Source of the DNA: Bacteriovoracaceae bacterium
Lineage (GTDB): Bacteria > Bdellovibrionota > UBA1018
Direction of reading: 5' to 3'
Length of the DNA: 64,000 nt
Assembly: GCA_947447665.1 (NCBI GenBank)
Contig: CANFJX010000012.1
Location: forward strand, 1 to 64,000
Each line of letters opens with the position of its first letter. Position 1 is the stretch's first letter. A model generated the notes under the pieces. That model ran no database searches, was not told the origin of the DNA, and saw nothing but the letters and a program-made list of their open reading frames with translations. Positions 18,515-26,259 of the stretch are shown here, in pieces. The translations under genes and the position numbers were made by a program.

Positions 18515-19557
18515 AGTCCCTCACGATTTCGTAAAGACAGAAGATTTTGAAATAGATTTAGGTCGGTGACAAACTCGGTTGAGTAGCGAACAAGATATTT
18601 CCCGAGCGAATAGTCGAGATTCTTGGGGCAATTTCCTTTAGTGATAAGTTGGACCAACATTTGCGGGAGATTAACACCCACTCCTGTTGCGAAGTAAACC
18701 CACGCTGGAAAGCGAGGATTGATCTCAATCAGGTGAATCCCCTCCGAGGTAACCATGCATTCCAGCTCGAAGGGTCCACGCCAACCCGTTACCTTACAAA
18801 ATCGGTCACAAAGCTGATCAAGCTCCTCATTACGAATGGTGACTGCAGTCCAAACCTTACCGAGATGAGTGGTGAGTTGCTTTTTGATTGAGACTCGACC
18901 GACCACGGAGCCTTGATCGTCTGCCAAGCCAATGAGATTGATTTCCTGACCCGTGAGCTTTTCTTGAACTAAAAGCGGAAAACCCCACTCAGCAGCGATT
19001 TCAGTTGCCTTGAGAACCGCCGTGTCGAGGTTGTAGACAACATAGGCTTTGTAGTATTTCCCTTTGATTACTGCAGGGAGAGGGATGGATTCTTTGAGCA
19101 CTTGAATCATTTGATCAAGGCTATAGACGACCTCTGTTTTTGGATACCCGCACTGAATTTCCCTTGCGAGAGCCGCTAGACGATCTTTACTTCGAAGCTC
19201 AAACTGGTCTTCCGTTGGTAAGAGCGTCTGGATTCCTTCATTTCTGAGTTCCTGCTGATTTTTAATCATCAATGGAAGCTCAGCGTCGAGGCATGGGATG
19301 AGAATATCTAATCCGTTTTTAGACTGAATACTTTTTAACGCAGTAATTAAGCCCTGCCAGCCCCGATTCGGATAGGGCATGAGGTAACTATTTTTAAAAA
19401 GATTAAAAATATAATTTCCCGGGTCATGAACATCATAGCTCAATCCAATGAGCTCGGTCGGGATGTTAGATTCGATCAGGCTTCTGGCGACAGCCACTCC
19501 TGGGCCTGGATTGTCAGTCGCATTGATCCCAGAGATGCCAATCCTAAGCGAGTTCAT
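18511..19557 (-). CDS. ATP-grasp ligase of unknown substrate
   Basis: 348 residues. The layout is an N-terminal Rossmann-like domain (G-I-S-G-I-N at 7-12, L-I-P-C-L-D later), then the ATP-grasp fold with lysine-containing strands (P-A-V-I-K-G-K and V-Q-E-K-L-T-G-Q-E) and the metal-binding E-I-N-P-R-F-P-A-W near residue 275. It resembles the carbamoyl-phosphate-synthase-like branch of ATP-grasp enzymes, which join a carboxylate to an amine. It overlaps both neighbours by four bases (PqqD-like upstream, PLP decarboxylase downstream), so the three proteins are probably made together. Confidence 0.87.
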   Translation of the reverse strand: MNSLRIGISGINATDNPGPGVAVARSLIESNIPTELIGLSYDVHDPGNYIFNLFKNSYLMPYPNRGWQGLITALKSIQSKNGLDILIPCLDAELPLMIKNQQELRNEGIQTLLPTEDQFELRSKDRLAALAREIQCGYPKTEVVYSLDQMIQVLKESIPLPAVIKGKYYKAYVVYNLDTAVLKATEIAAEWGFPLLVQEKLTGQEINLIGLADDQGSVVGRVSIKKQLTTHLGKVWTAVTIRNEELDQLCDRFCKVTGWRGPFELECMVTSEGIHLIEINPRFPAWVYFATGVGVNLPQMLVQLITKGNCPKNLDYSLGKYLVRYSTEFVTDLNLFQNLLSLRNREGL

Positions 19558-19793
19558 GCAGCTTTTGCCATCATCTCGAGTTGAACCTGAAATTCTAAGA
19601 CGTCTGTGTGGGCTTTTTCAAAAGGGATATTAAATTTCAGGGAGAGAGCGCTGGCGATCTCTTGACTGTCCAACCCTTTTTGGAGGGATTGAAGAATGAA
19701 CTGAGCTGAACCGTTCATCTGATAGCTTTCTCCCGTCTCAGGGTCAAAAGCCATCCCGTTGGCGCTCATGTTCAAGAACCTTAGATTTGGCAT
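19554..19793 (-). CDS. PqqD-family (RiPP recognition element-like) protein
   Basis: 79 residues from the ATG at 19793, chosen because GGAG lies six bases upstream; an in-frame ATG at 19811 would add six residues. The pattern matches the PqqD family: a short beta hairpin (A-F-D-P-E-T-G-E-S-Y-Q-M-N), then S-A-Q-F-I-L-Q-S-L-Q-K-G, E-I-A-S-A-L, and a final helix D-V-L-E-F-Q-V-Q-L. PqqD proteins bind peptide substrates for modifying enzymes. There is no radical-SAM gene here; instead it is the first gene of an operon with an ATP-grasp ligase and a PLP decarboxylase, so it may present a peptide or protein to them. Confidence 0.8.
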   Translation of the reverse strand: MPNLRFLNMSANGMAFDPETGESYQMNGSAQFILQSLQKGLDSQEIASALSLKFNIPFEKAHTDVLEFQVQLEMMAKAA

Positions 19794-19930
19794 TGGGATC
19801 TCCGTTTTCATAAGTCGTCTCGGAGGATTAATGGCAAACCGTTAATTATTTTTTACAAGTAATTCTGTCTGCTATATTTAGCTGCCCCAAGCAATGACCC
19901 CTGGATCAGTTGGAACAAATCGAGATCAGG
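19794..19930 (-). promoter_or_regulatory. Leader and probable promoter region of the six-gene operon
   Basis: This 137-base AT-rich gap between the queA stop and the PqqD-like start is the only space upstream of the operon, so its promoter should be here. I see no strong -35/-10 pair. A short inverted repeat TTAATGG/CCGTTAA with loop CAAA (around 19828-19847) is close to the start codon and might affect translation. Confidence 0.4.
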
Positions 19931-21049
19931 CTACAAGATCAACATGGCGTCGCCATAGCTAAAAAAACGATAACCTTCGCGCACGGCCTCGCGGTAGGCA
20001 GCAAGAGTGAGCTCTCGGCCCGCAAAGGCGCAAACCAGCATGAGCAAGGTCGACTTTGGGAGATGAAAGTTAGTCAGTAGTCGGTCGACCACCTGAAATC
20101 CCGCGCCGCCTGGATGAATAAAGATTGAGGTTCTTCCTTGCCCAGCTCTCAAGGCCCCCGAACTTGGTGTTGACTTGCTCCAAGCGCTTTCTAACGTTCT
20201 CACGCTCGTCGTTCCAACGGCCAGAACCCGGTGGTTTGAATTTTTCCACTCCGTCACACTCTGTGCAACCTCAGGTGCGATCTCATAGCGCTCTTCATGC
20301 ATCACATGCTGCCGGATATCTTGAGACTTGACGGGCCTAAAGGTCCCTAAGCCCACGTGTAGGGTCACCTCTTGCCACTGAATTCCCTTTTTCTTGATTT
20401 CCGAGAGGACGCTTTCAGTGAAATGTAGCCCCGCCGTCGGCGCCGCCGCTGAGCCACGCATTTTGGAGTAAATCGTCTGGTAACTTTGCTCATCTGCATT
20501 GTGCAAGGACTGGGATTCAACCCCATCTCGGTGGATATAGTGAGGAAGAGGAAGCTCGCCCGCTCCCGCTTGGATCGGGTCTTGATCAAACTCAACCACC
20601 ACAGTACCTGATGGAGACTCTGCCGCTCCGCGAAGCAGAGTTCCACGAATCAGGGCTCCTGCGCGAGTCGGCACCTCAAACATCAAACCAGGCAAGTACT
20701 TTGCGCTTGCGTGCATGAGCCCCTCCCAAGTTTGGGGACCTTTCTCCTCCAGCATCACAAACTCAACCCGACCACCGATGATTTTCTGAGAGTTCTCGAA
20801 TCGAACTCGATGCCCCAAGAGCCGAGCCCGGATCACCTGCGTATTATTAGCGACGATTAAATCCTGCTGATCTAAAAAAAGCGGCAGATCCCGAAACGTC
20901 CGATGCTCCCAGGTTCCGGTTTTCCGATGGACTACCAGCAAACGAGAAGCATCTCTGGGACTAGCCGGCGACTGGGCAATCAAGGCTTCCGGAAGTTCGT
21001 AAGCATAAGCATCTAAGCGGGCTTCGTCTAAAATTTCAGAGTTCTGCAT
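19931..21049 (-). CDS. queA: S-adenosylmethionine:tRNA ribosyltransferase-isomerase QueA
   Basis: 372 residues from the ATG at 21049. The frame stays open upstream to 21301, but that part overlaps the CPXCG gene and is unlike QueA, whereas E-L-P-E-A-L-I-A-Q-S-P near residue 15 matches the normal N-terminus. Other hallmarks are R-D-A-S-R-L-L-V-V, A-A-P-T-A-G-L-H-F-T (SAM site region), H-V-G-L-G-T-F-R-P-V and N-F-H-L-P-K-S-T-L. It adds the epoxy-cyclopentane ring of epoxyqueuosine to preQ1-tRNA made by Tgt, which is also in this window. A 127-base gap separates it from the CPXCG gene. Confidence 0.95.
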   Translation of the reverse strand: MQNSEILDEARLDAYAYELPEALIAQSPASPRDASRLLVVHRKTGTWEHRTFRDLPLFLDQQDLIVANNTQVIRARLLGHRVRFENSQKIIGGRVEFVMLEEKGPQTWEGLMHASAKYLPGLMFEVPTRAGALIRGTLLRGAAESPSGTVVVEFDQDPIQAGAGELPLPHYIHRDGVESQSLHNADEQSYQTIYSKMRGSAAAPTAGLHFTESVLSEIKKKGIQWQEVTLHVGLGTFRPVKSQDIRQHVMHEERYEIAPEVAQSVTEWKNSNHRVLAVGTTSVRTLESAWSKSTPSSGALRAGQGRTSIFIHPGGAGFQVVDRLLTNFHLPKSTLLMLVCAFAGRELTLAAYREAVREGYRFFSYGDAMLIL

Positions 21050-21176
21050 GGACCCTGCTTTACCACAATTTTCATAATAACGTGCAGCGAGATCATTTAA
21101 ACTACTAGGATGGGCTTCTCTCGCATTGTCCCCATTCGAAAGAGGTGACCCGGGACGGAGTGGCGCTCCCTCCCCT

Positions 21177-21356
21177 CTAGCGGTCTGCAGTAATACTGAC
21201 CAGCCCGTGCTCAGAGCACACAATATGAAATTGAATGGGCCTGCAGCACACGAAGCAATCTTCGATATAAACTTGATCGTCTTCAGAGCAATCCACCACA
21301 ATTGAAATTTGCTCGCCGCAAAAGGGGCACATCGCTTCAGCTTCAGTTGTCATCAT
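21177..21356 (-). CDS. CPXCG-motif cysteine-rich small protein
   Basis: 59 residues; a short gene that is easy to miss. The ATG at 21356 (a second ATG follows directly at 21353) comes just after a GAGGT site that overlaps the spoIID stop, so the two are probably coupled. The protein has C-P-F-C-G at 10-14 and a second pair in D-C-F-V-C-C-R-P, with an acidic stretch between, matching the family of about 60-residue cysteine-rich CPXCG proteins found widely in Proteobacteria. Two Cys pairs suggest one bound zinc. Its role is unknown. It lies in the spoIID-queA run. Confidence 0.85.
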   Translation of the reverse strand: MMTTEAEAMCPFCGEQISIVVDCSEDDQVYIEDCFVCCRPIQFHIVCSEHGLVSITADR

Positions 21357-21363
21357 GTTACCT

Positions 21364-22599
21364 CTACCACACCTTTTTCAAAACTGCGTCGGGGTAGTAA
21401 TAATGAAGGATCGAGGCATATCGATAGCCCTTGGCCCCCATCTCCTTCACACCCCACTGACACATGCCGACTCCATGACCATTTCCGCGCCCCTGAAACA
21501 CCCAATCCTTCCCGCCGTCTGAGAGCACCCGAGGTTGAACTTGAAACCACGTGCTCTTGAGCTTTGAAAAACCAATCCATTCGCGAAACCGCGAAGCATT
21601 GAGTTTCAGCGTAAAGCGAGTCGCCGACCCCTTCCAAACGGTCATCACCTCGCCTACCCTCCCATTAAAAAATCCACTCATCGGTCGGACCTCTAGCAAA
21701 TTTTTAGCCTGAAATAGATCTCGTGGGATTTTGGGCCAGCCAGAGGGAGAGCCCGAGCTTCCTATACCTCTTTGCATCGCATCTACAATGTCACCCGAAG
21801 TAAGCTCAAGACTCCAGGAGTAGGCGGGAGAGGTCCTGCAAAATGGGCAGGCAACTTTTCTTTTAAATCCTCGGTACGACCCCCCCCAAACTTTTCCGGG
21901 GAGCTCCGTCTCACCACCGCAAGTCGAATGATAAAAAGCCTTAATCGGGTCAGGCCGAGCACCTCGATGAGCACTCAAAATCAAGCCCTGAGTTCGGTCA
22001 ACAATCTGAGTAGACCTCAGATTCTCCTTGAGTGACCCCTCGTAAACCTGGTCTTTCACGCTCGCATCCAGATCAAATCTAGACTTTTTTCCTGCGGCAA
22101 CTTCGATTTGGTAATAAGCATAAGTCCGAGCCGCTATCACCTGGGCTGCAAGGGATTCCTCACTCCACTGAGCAGAAACTTCGGAATTAACTACGCCTCT
22201 GAGATAACTCTCTACACTCAGATGATCGATCACTTCACAGGCATCACCCTGCGAGCGAACTTCAATCTCTCCCCGATACTCCCGCCGATTCACCGAGATC
22301 CGCTCCCCTCGCGGATGAAAAACAACAGAGGATTGCCGCACACTCTTCTGGGGCTCCAATGTGCTCCCCAGAGGCAGTAACTGGACGGTATGATGACGAC
22401 AGCTGACTTTCCATTCCAATGCTCCCGGTCGATCCGCTCCGCGTACTTGAATTTCAGGTGCGTTATCTAAAACTCGAACTCGAATCGGCTGTACTGAAGC
22501 CCAACCACTATTGACCGTGAGTAAAATCGGCAATAAATGCCGACCACCGAGGAGTAATTTAATAACGGCTAATCTCTTCCCCATTAAATTCATTTTCAC
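21364..22599 (-). CDS. SpoIID/LytB-domain protein, probable peptidoglycan lytic transglycosylase
   Basis: 411 residues with an N-terminal signal or anchor (about 8-34). The SpoIID core is visible: L-S-V-E-S-Y-L-R-G-V-V-N-S-E140 (the Glu matches the catalytic residue of SpoIID), S-E-E-S-L-A-A-Q-V-I-A-A-R-T-Y-A-Y, a cysteine-containing H-S-T-C-G-G-E-T-E, and the C-terminal G-N-G-H-G-V-G-M-C-Q-W-G near 378. In sporulating bacteria SpoIID cleaves glycan strands stripped of peptides; in Gram-negative bacteria related proteins are thought to remodel or amidate-associate with the wall. No sporulation genes are present. The gene is followed by the CPXCG gene and queA. Confidence 0.88.
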   Translation of the reverse strand: MKMNLMGKRLAVIKLLLGGRHLLPILLTVNSGWASVQPIRVRVLDNAPEIQVRGADRPGALEWKVSCRHHTVQLLPLGSTLEPQKSVRQSSVVFHPRGERISVNRREYRGEIEVRSQGDACEVIDHLSVESYLRGVVNSEVSAQWSEESLAAQVIAARTYAYYQIEVAAGKKSRFDLDASVKDQVYEGSLKENLRSTQIVDRTQGLILSAHRGARPDPIKAFYHSTCGGETELPGKVWGGSYRGFKRKVACPFCRTSPAYSWSLELTSGDIVDAMQRGIGSSGSPSGWPKIPRDLFQAKNLLEVRPMSGFFNGRVGEVMTVWKGSATRFTLKLNASRFREWIGFSKLKSTWFQVQPRVLSDGGKDWVFQGRGNGHGVGMCQWGVKEMGAKGYRYASILHYYYPDAVLKKVW

Positions 22600-22748
22600 T
22601 CACTCTCTAAAACTCTGCAACTCATTGGAGAGGCAAAACTTTCCCGTTTAGGAATCCGCCCATCGCTCCGAAGAAGTATTTGTGAGCGAGGTCGATCTCG
22701 GTTGCCTCAATCACGGCCACAACCACAATGGCCCACGAAGCAACTAGA

Positions 22749-22774
22749 ACACCCCGGCATGATTGCCGGGGTGT
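22749..22774. other. Perfect 11-base-pair hairpin in the leader of the 22794 gene
   Basis: ACACCCCGGCA (22749-22759), loop TGAT, TGCCGGGGTGT (22764-22774). It is GC-rich and stable but has no T-run on either side, so it is not a standard intrinsic terminator. It ends about nine bases before the TAGGAG ribosome site at 22783-22788, so it could protect the mRNA 5' end, terminate with help, or modulate translation. Confidence 0.65.
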
Positions 22775-22793
22775 CCCAACCTAGGAGACGAAC

Positions 22794-23033
22794 ATGGATG
22801 AGTTCAATGAGTCCCTTTCAGAAGAAAATTCAGAAGAATCTGTAGAATTTCCAGTCCAGTTCTTTGGCACAGCGCCAGAATTTGTTGCCAAGCACAACCG
22901 CTGCACCCTTTGCGATGCCAACCTGCACTTCACTCATTTGACGGATTTCGCCAGGAACATCACCCAAGAGACAGCCCGCTGCCTAGAGTGCAGCACGATC
23001 AAGCCGCGCTTAATGACGCACAAATTGCATTAG
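22794..23033 (+). CDS. Small zinc-ribbon-like protein of unknown function
   Basis: 79 residues. The TAGGAG ribosome site is six bases before the ATG. The first 20 residues are acidic; then come two CxxC pairs, C-T-L-C at about 37-40 and C-L-E-C at about 63-66, which together would make a zinc ribbon. It has no signal peptide, so it is probably cytoplasmic. Family not recognised. The strong hairpin directly upstream and the plus-strand run that follows (uracil-DNA glycosylase, slipin, Dus, HD) are its only context. Confidence 0.7.
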   Translation: MDEFNESLSEENSEESVEFPVQFFGTAPEFVAKHNRCTLCDANLHFTHLTDFARNITQETARCLECSTIKPRLMTHKLH

Positions 23034-23138
23034 AGCCCGCTCCCTTTGACATCGCAGCCCAGTTCGTGGATAGTGCCGGGCATGGCCCAGTTTAATCCCC
23101 TTCTCTGGCGTGGGTTTCTGCCCCCTCGATCGATCCTC

Positions 23139-23783
23139 ATGGCGCGAACGTTAGTCGCGACTCCCACCAAGCTGGAACCTGCTCGCCCTGAACCCCTCTC
23201 ATCGATCAGTGAAGAACTCGGGGACTGCCGTCGGTGCAAACTCTGTGAAAGCAAAAAACAAATTGTCTTTGGCGAGGGCAATCCTCAAGCCCGCCTCGTT
23301 TTTGTCGGTCAAAGCCCCGAAGATGACGAGGACCTCCAGGGTCGCCCGTTCGTTGGTCCAGGCGGTCAACTCCTGGACAAAATGATCGAGGCCATGGGCC
23401 TGCGCCGTGAAGAAATCTATCTTACGACGATCGTGAAATGCCGTCCGCCCACAAATCGTATCCCAGAGGCGGACGAAACCGCCCTCTGCTCTCCCTTTCT
23501 TGCGCGGCAGATCGCGTCCATTCAGCCGGAGGTGATCGTCGCTCTCGGCCAATTCGCTACCCAGACGCTACTCAAGACTCACGAAGGCATTACCCACCTT
23601 CGCGGACGATTCCACCCCTATCCTGCAGCTGGAAATCAGGAACTCTCCCCGTTGATTCAAGTCATGCCGACTTTTCATCCCTCTTACCTTCTCAAAACCC
23701 CTAGCGCTAAGAAAGAAGTCTGGCTAGACCTCCAAGAAGTCGCCAAGGCCTTGGGAATCAGCATTCCAAAGCGCAAATCGTAA
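23139..23783 (+). CDS. Family-4-type uracil-DNA glycosylase with Fe-S cluster
   Basis: 214 residues from the ATG at 23139; earlier starts (ATG 23082, TTG 23046) are open but lack ribosome sites and family similarity. Four cysteines (30, 33, 101, 117) have the spacing of the 4Fe-4S ligands of family-4 enzymes. The G-R-P-F-V-G-P-G-G-Q-L-L core, K-C-R-P-P-x-N-R and the C-terminal P-T-F-H-P-S-Y-L-L motif are all present. The first active-site motif reads G-Q-S-P-E instead of the usual G-E-A-P-G, changing two conserved positions. The enzyme removes uracil from DNA to start base-excision repair; whether it is fully active with this change is open. Confidence 0.85.
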   Translation: MARTLVATPTKLEPARPEPLSSISEELGDCRRCKLCESKKQIVFGEGNPQARLVFVGQSPEDDEDLQGRPFVGPGGQLLDKMIEAMGLRREEIYLTTIVKCRPPTNRIPEADETALCSPFLARQIASIQPEVIVALGQFATQTLLKTHEGITHLRGRFHPYPAAGNQELSPLIQVMPTFHPSYLLKTPSAKKEVWLDLQEVAKALGISIPKRKS

Positions 23784-23793
23784 AATCGTGATA

Positions 23794-23808
23794 GATCTCG
23801 TCGAGATC
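23794..23808. repeat. Short inverted repeat between glycosylase and slipin genes
   Basis: GATCTCG-T-CGAGATC is a 7-base palindrome with one central base, 21 bases before the slipin start. It might be a weak hairpin or a binding site. There is no T-run, so a terminator is unlikely. Confidence 0.3.
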
Positions 23809-23828
23809 AAAACCTAACAGGAGATCTT

Positions 23829-24593
23829 ATGGAAGTCGGTACCAGCTTTTGGATTTTTATCGTCGGACCTGTCCTCGTTTTTCTCTTTTTGAGTGTCAAA
23901 ATTCTTAATGAATACGAACGAGGAGTCATATTTCGACTCGGACGCGTCATCGGGGCCAAAGGTCCTGGCCTGATTATTCTGATCCCCTGGATTGACACCC
24001 TAAGTCGCATCGATCTTCGAACCATCACGATGGACGTCCCGCCTCAAGACGTCATCAGTCGAGATAACGTTACGATTAAGGTCAATGCGGTGGTTTATTT
24101 CAAAGTCGTTGATCCGGTCAAGGCCGTCATCGAAGTTGAAAACTACCTGATGGCGACCTCCAAATTAGCTCAGACTACGTTGAGATCAGTCCTGGGACAA
24201 GTCGAACTCGACGAGCTCCTGGCATCCCGAGAGTCCATCAATCACCGACTCCAGACCATCCTCGACACACAGACTGAGCCCTGGGGCGTGAAAGTATCCC
24301 ACGTGGAAGTAAAGCAAATTGACCTCCCAACTGAGATGCAGCGAGCCATGGCTCGCCAAGCCGAGGCCGAGCGAGAGCGTCGCGCTAAAGTCATTGCCGC
24401 TGGAGGAGAGCTCGAAGCATCCGAGAAACTCGGACAAGCCGCTGAAGTCATGGCTAAAAATCCCATTGCTCTCCAACTCCGATATCTCCAAACGATTCAA
24501 GAAATGTCGAGCGAGCACACGACGAATACGATCATTCCCTTTCCGATTGATATCATTCGTCCCTTCCTCAAAAGTTTCGACAAGGGAGAATAA
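23829..24593 (+). CDS. Slipin/stomatin-like SPFH-domain membrane protein
   Basis: 254 residues. A single N-terminal membrane helix (about 7-25) is followed by the SPFH domain: [18 protein letters not shown], then [15 protein letters not shown] and V-D-A-like strands. A charged helical part ([15 protein letters not shown]) leads to the oligomerising C-terminus. Slipins form membrane rings and usually pair with an NfeD protease-like partner; no nfeD is adjacent here. An AGGAG ribosome site is five bases upstream. The stop is followed directly by the dihydrouridine synthase. Confidence 0.93.
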   Translation: MEVGTSFWIFIVGPVLVFLFLSVKILNEYERGVIFRLGRVIGAKGPGLIILIPWIDTLSRIDLRTITMDVPPQDVISRDNVTIKVNAVVYFKVVDPVKAVIEVENYLMATSKLAQTTLRSVLGQVELDELLASRESINHRLQTILDTQTEPWGVKVSHVEVKQIDLPTEMQRAMARQAEAERERRAKVIAAGGELEASEKLGQAAEVMAKNPIALQLRYLQTIQEMSSEHTTNTIIPFPIDIIRPFLKSFDKGE

Positions 24594-24595
24594 AT

Positions 24596-25603
24596 CTGCA
24601 GAGCCCCTGGATTTTACCTCATGAGCCTGCCGTTATTCTCGCCCCCATGGAGGGTGTGACCGACGCACCCATGCGCCAAGTGATTTCAGAACACGGCGGA
24701 CTCACATTCTGTGTTTCAGAGTTCTTGCGCGTTTGCAGTGACCTGTTCCCGGCCAAGGTTTTTCACCGACACGTCCCTGAGTTCTCCAATGATTGCCGCA
24801 CTCCATCTGGAACTCCTGTACAACTGCAGATCTTAGGCAGCGACGAGGAAGCCATGGGACTCAACGCCCAACGGGCCGTAGAACTCGGAGCTGGGGCGAT
24901 CGACATCAACTTTGGTTGTCCAGCTCCGCAAGTGAATCGAAACGACGGCGGCGCTTCACTCCTTCGCTATCCCGAACGACTCCGAGGCATTGTTGCTGCC
25001 GTTCGAAAGGCAGTCCCCCCCCACATTCCCGTATCTGCTAAACTCAGACTCGGATGGGAAACCCCAGATGCGATTTTTAGAAATGCCGAAGAAGCTGCTC
25101 TAGGCGGGGCGTCCTGGATCACGATCCACGCGCGTACCAAAAAACAAGGCTACGCTCCTCCCGCATATTGGAATTATATTGGAGAAGTAAAAAAACAACT
25201 CAAACTGCCCGTCGTCGCTAATGGGGATATTTGGACCTTCGAGGATTTCTTGAGATGCCGCGACGAAACCCAGTGCCAGCACTTTATGATCGGCAGAAGT
25301 GCCTTGGCTAACCCTGGCTTAGCACTGGCAATCTCTCGGGAACTCGGAATCAAAAGGGACCTCTCTCGATCCTCTTTTACGGAGAACCCACTCGCAGCCT
25401 GGATCCCCCTTCTACAACGCTTTGCCGAGGTCAGCGAGCCTTACTCACAGGGAAACCAATACATTGCCGCACGAATCAAGCAATGGCTTAAAATGGCTTA
25501 CTTGAGAAAGCAGTTCCCTTGGTTTGAGCAGATCAAGCTTTGCAAGACGGTGGATGAAATCTTTGAAGTGCTCACAGATGCCCTCACCCGGGAGCAAAAA
25601 TGA
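24596..25603 (+). CDS. tRNA dihydrouridine synthase (Dus family), probable CTG start
   Basis: 335 residues if started at the CTG at 24596; the first ATG, at 24647, would give 318. The FMN-binding first strand of the Dus barrel, P-A-V-I-L-A-P-M-E-G-V-T-D, begins upstream of that ATG, so the ATG cannot be the true start. The frame is open back to a stop at 24548 and contains no ATG, GTG or TTG before 24647. AAGGGAG (24582-24588) lies seven bases before the CTG. Other hallmarks are N-F-G-C-P-A-P (with catalytic Cys), K-L-R-L-G, I-H-A-R-T and V-V-A-N-G-D-I. It reduces uridines in tRNA. A one-base deletion near 24637 is the alternative explanation. Confidence 0.88.
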   Translation: MQSPWILPHEPAVILAPMEGVTDAPMRQVISEHGGLTFCVSEFLRVCSDLFPAKVFHRHVPEFSNDCRTPSGTPVQLQILGSDEEAMGLNAQRAVELGAGAIDINFGCPAPQVNRNDGGASLLRYPERLRGIVAAVRKAVPPHIPVSAKLRLGWETPDAIFRNAEEAALGGASWITIHARTKKQGYAPPAYWNYIGEVKKQLKLPVVANGDIWTFEDFLRCRDETQCQHFMIGRSALANPGLALAISRELGIKRDLSRSSFTENPLAAWIPLLQRFAEVSEPYSQGNQYIAARIKQWLKMAYLRKQFPWFEQIKLCKTVDEIFEVLTDALTREQK

Positions 25604-26259
25604 ATCTCGAAGCCTGGGAAAATCAGTGGTCAAACCTCGTTTTAAAAAACCAAACATCTCATCGAGCGGAGGGAGACCCCGCTCATGATTTTTTACACTT
25701 ACAGAGAGTCGTCACACTTGCCAAAAAACTCGCTACCGAGGAGAAGGCCTGCCTCGAAATTGTAATACCCGCAGCATGGTTTCACGATTGGGTCAATGTT
25801 CCAAAAAACGATCCTCGACGCTCGCAAGCTTCTCAAGTCTCCGCAGAGGCGGTCAAAAAACTTTTAGTCGAAATGAAATATCCATCTCATTTTATCGATG
25901 CTATCAGCCACGCCATTGAGGCCCATAGCTTCAGCGCAAATATAGAAACCCAGACACTTGAGGCTCAAATCGTCCAAGACGCTGATCGTCTCGATGCTCT
26001 AGGGGCCATTGGAATCGCTCGTTGCTTTGCCACCGCGAGCATCCTAGGCTCTTCTTTTTACTCTGCACAAGATCCGTTCTGTCAAAACAGAGAACCCGAT
26101 GATCGACGTTATACTGTTGATCACTTTTTTAAAAAGCTTCTAAAAATTCCAGATTCCCTCAAAACAGACGCGGGACGCAATGAGGCCAAACGGAGGGTCG
26201 AGTTCATGACGACCTACTTGATGGAATTTGGCCATGAACTAGGCACAAAAGAGTCATAA
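25600..26259 (+). CDS. HD-domain phosphohydrolase
   Basis: 219 residues, overlapping the dus stop by four bases. The HD signature is His33 (H-D-F-L-H-L-Q-R-V), His62-Asp63 (A-W-F-H-D) and the distal Asp in Q-D-A-D-R-L-D-A-L-G around 127-132, followed by the G-I-A-R helix. This matches the YedJ-like group of small HD hydrolases; the substrate, probably a nucleotide or phosphate ester, is unknown. It has no signal peptide. Its last six bases overlap the end of the convergent DnaC-like gene. Confidence 0.88.
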   Translation: MNLEAWENQWSNLVLKNQTSHRAEGDPAHDFLHLQRVVTLAKKLATEEKACLEIVIPAAWFHDWVNVPKNDPRRSQASQVSAEAVKKLLVEMKYPSHFIDAISHAIEAHSFSANIETQTLEAQIVQDADRLDALGAIGIARCFATASILGSSFYSAQDPFCQNREPDDRRYTVDHFFKKLLKIPDSLKTDAGRNEAKRRVEFMTTYLMEFGHELGTKES

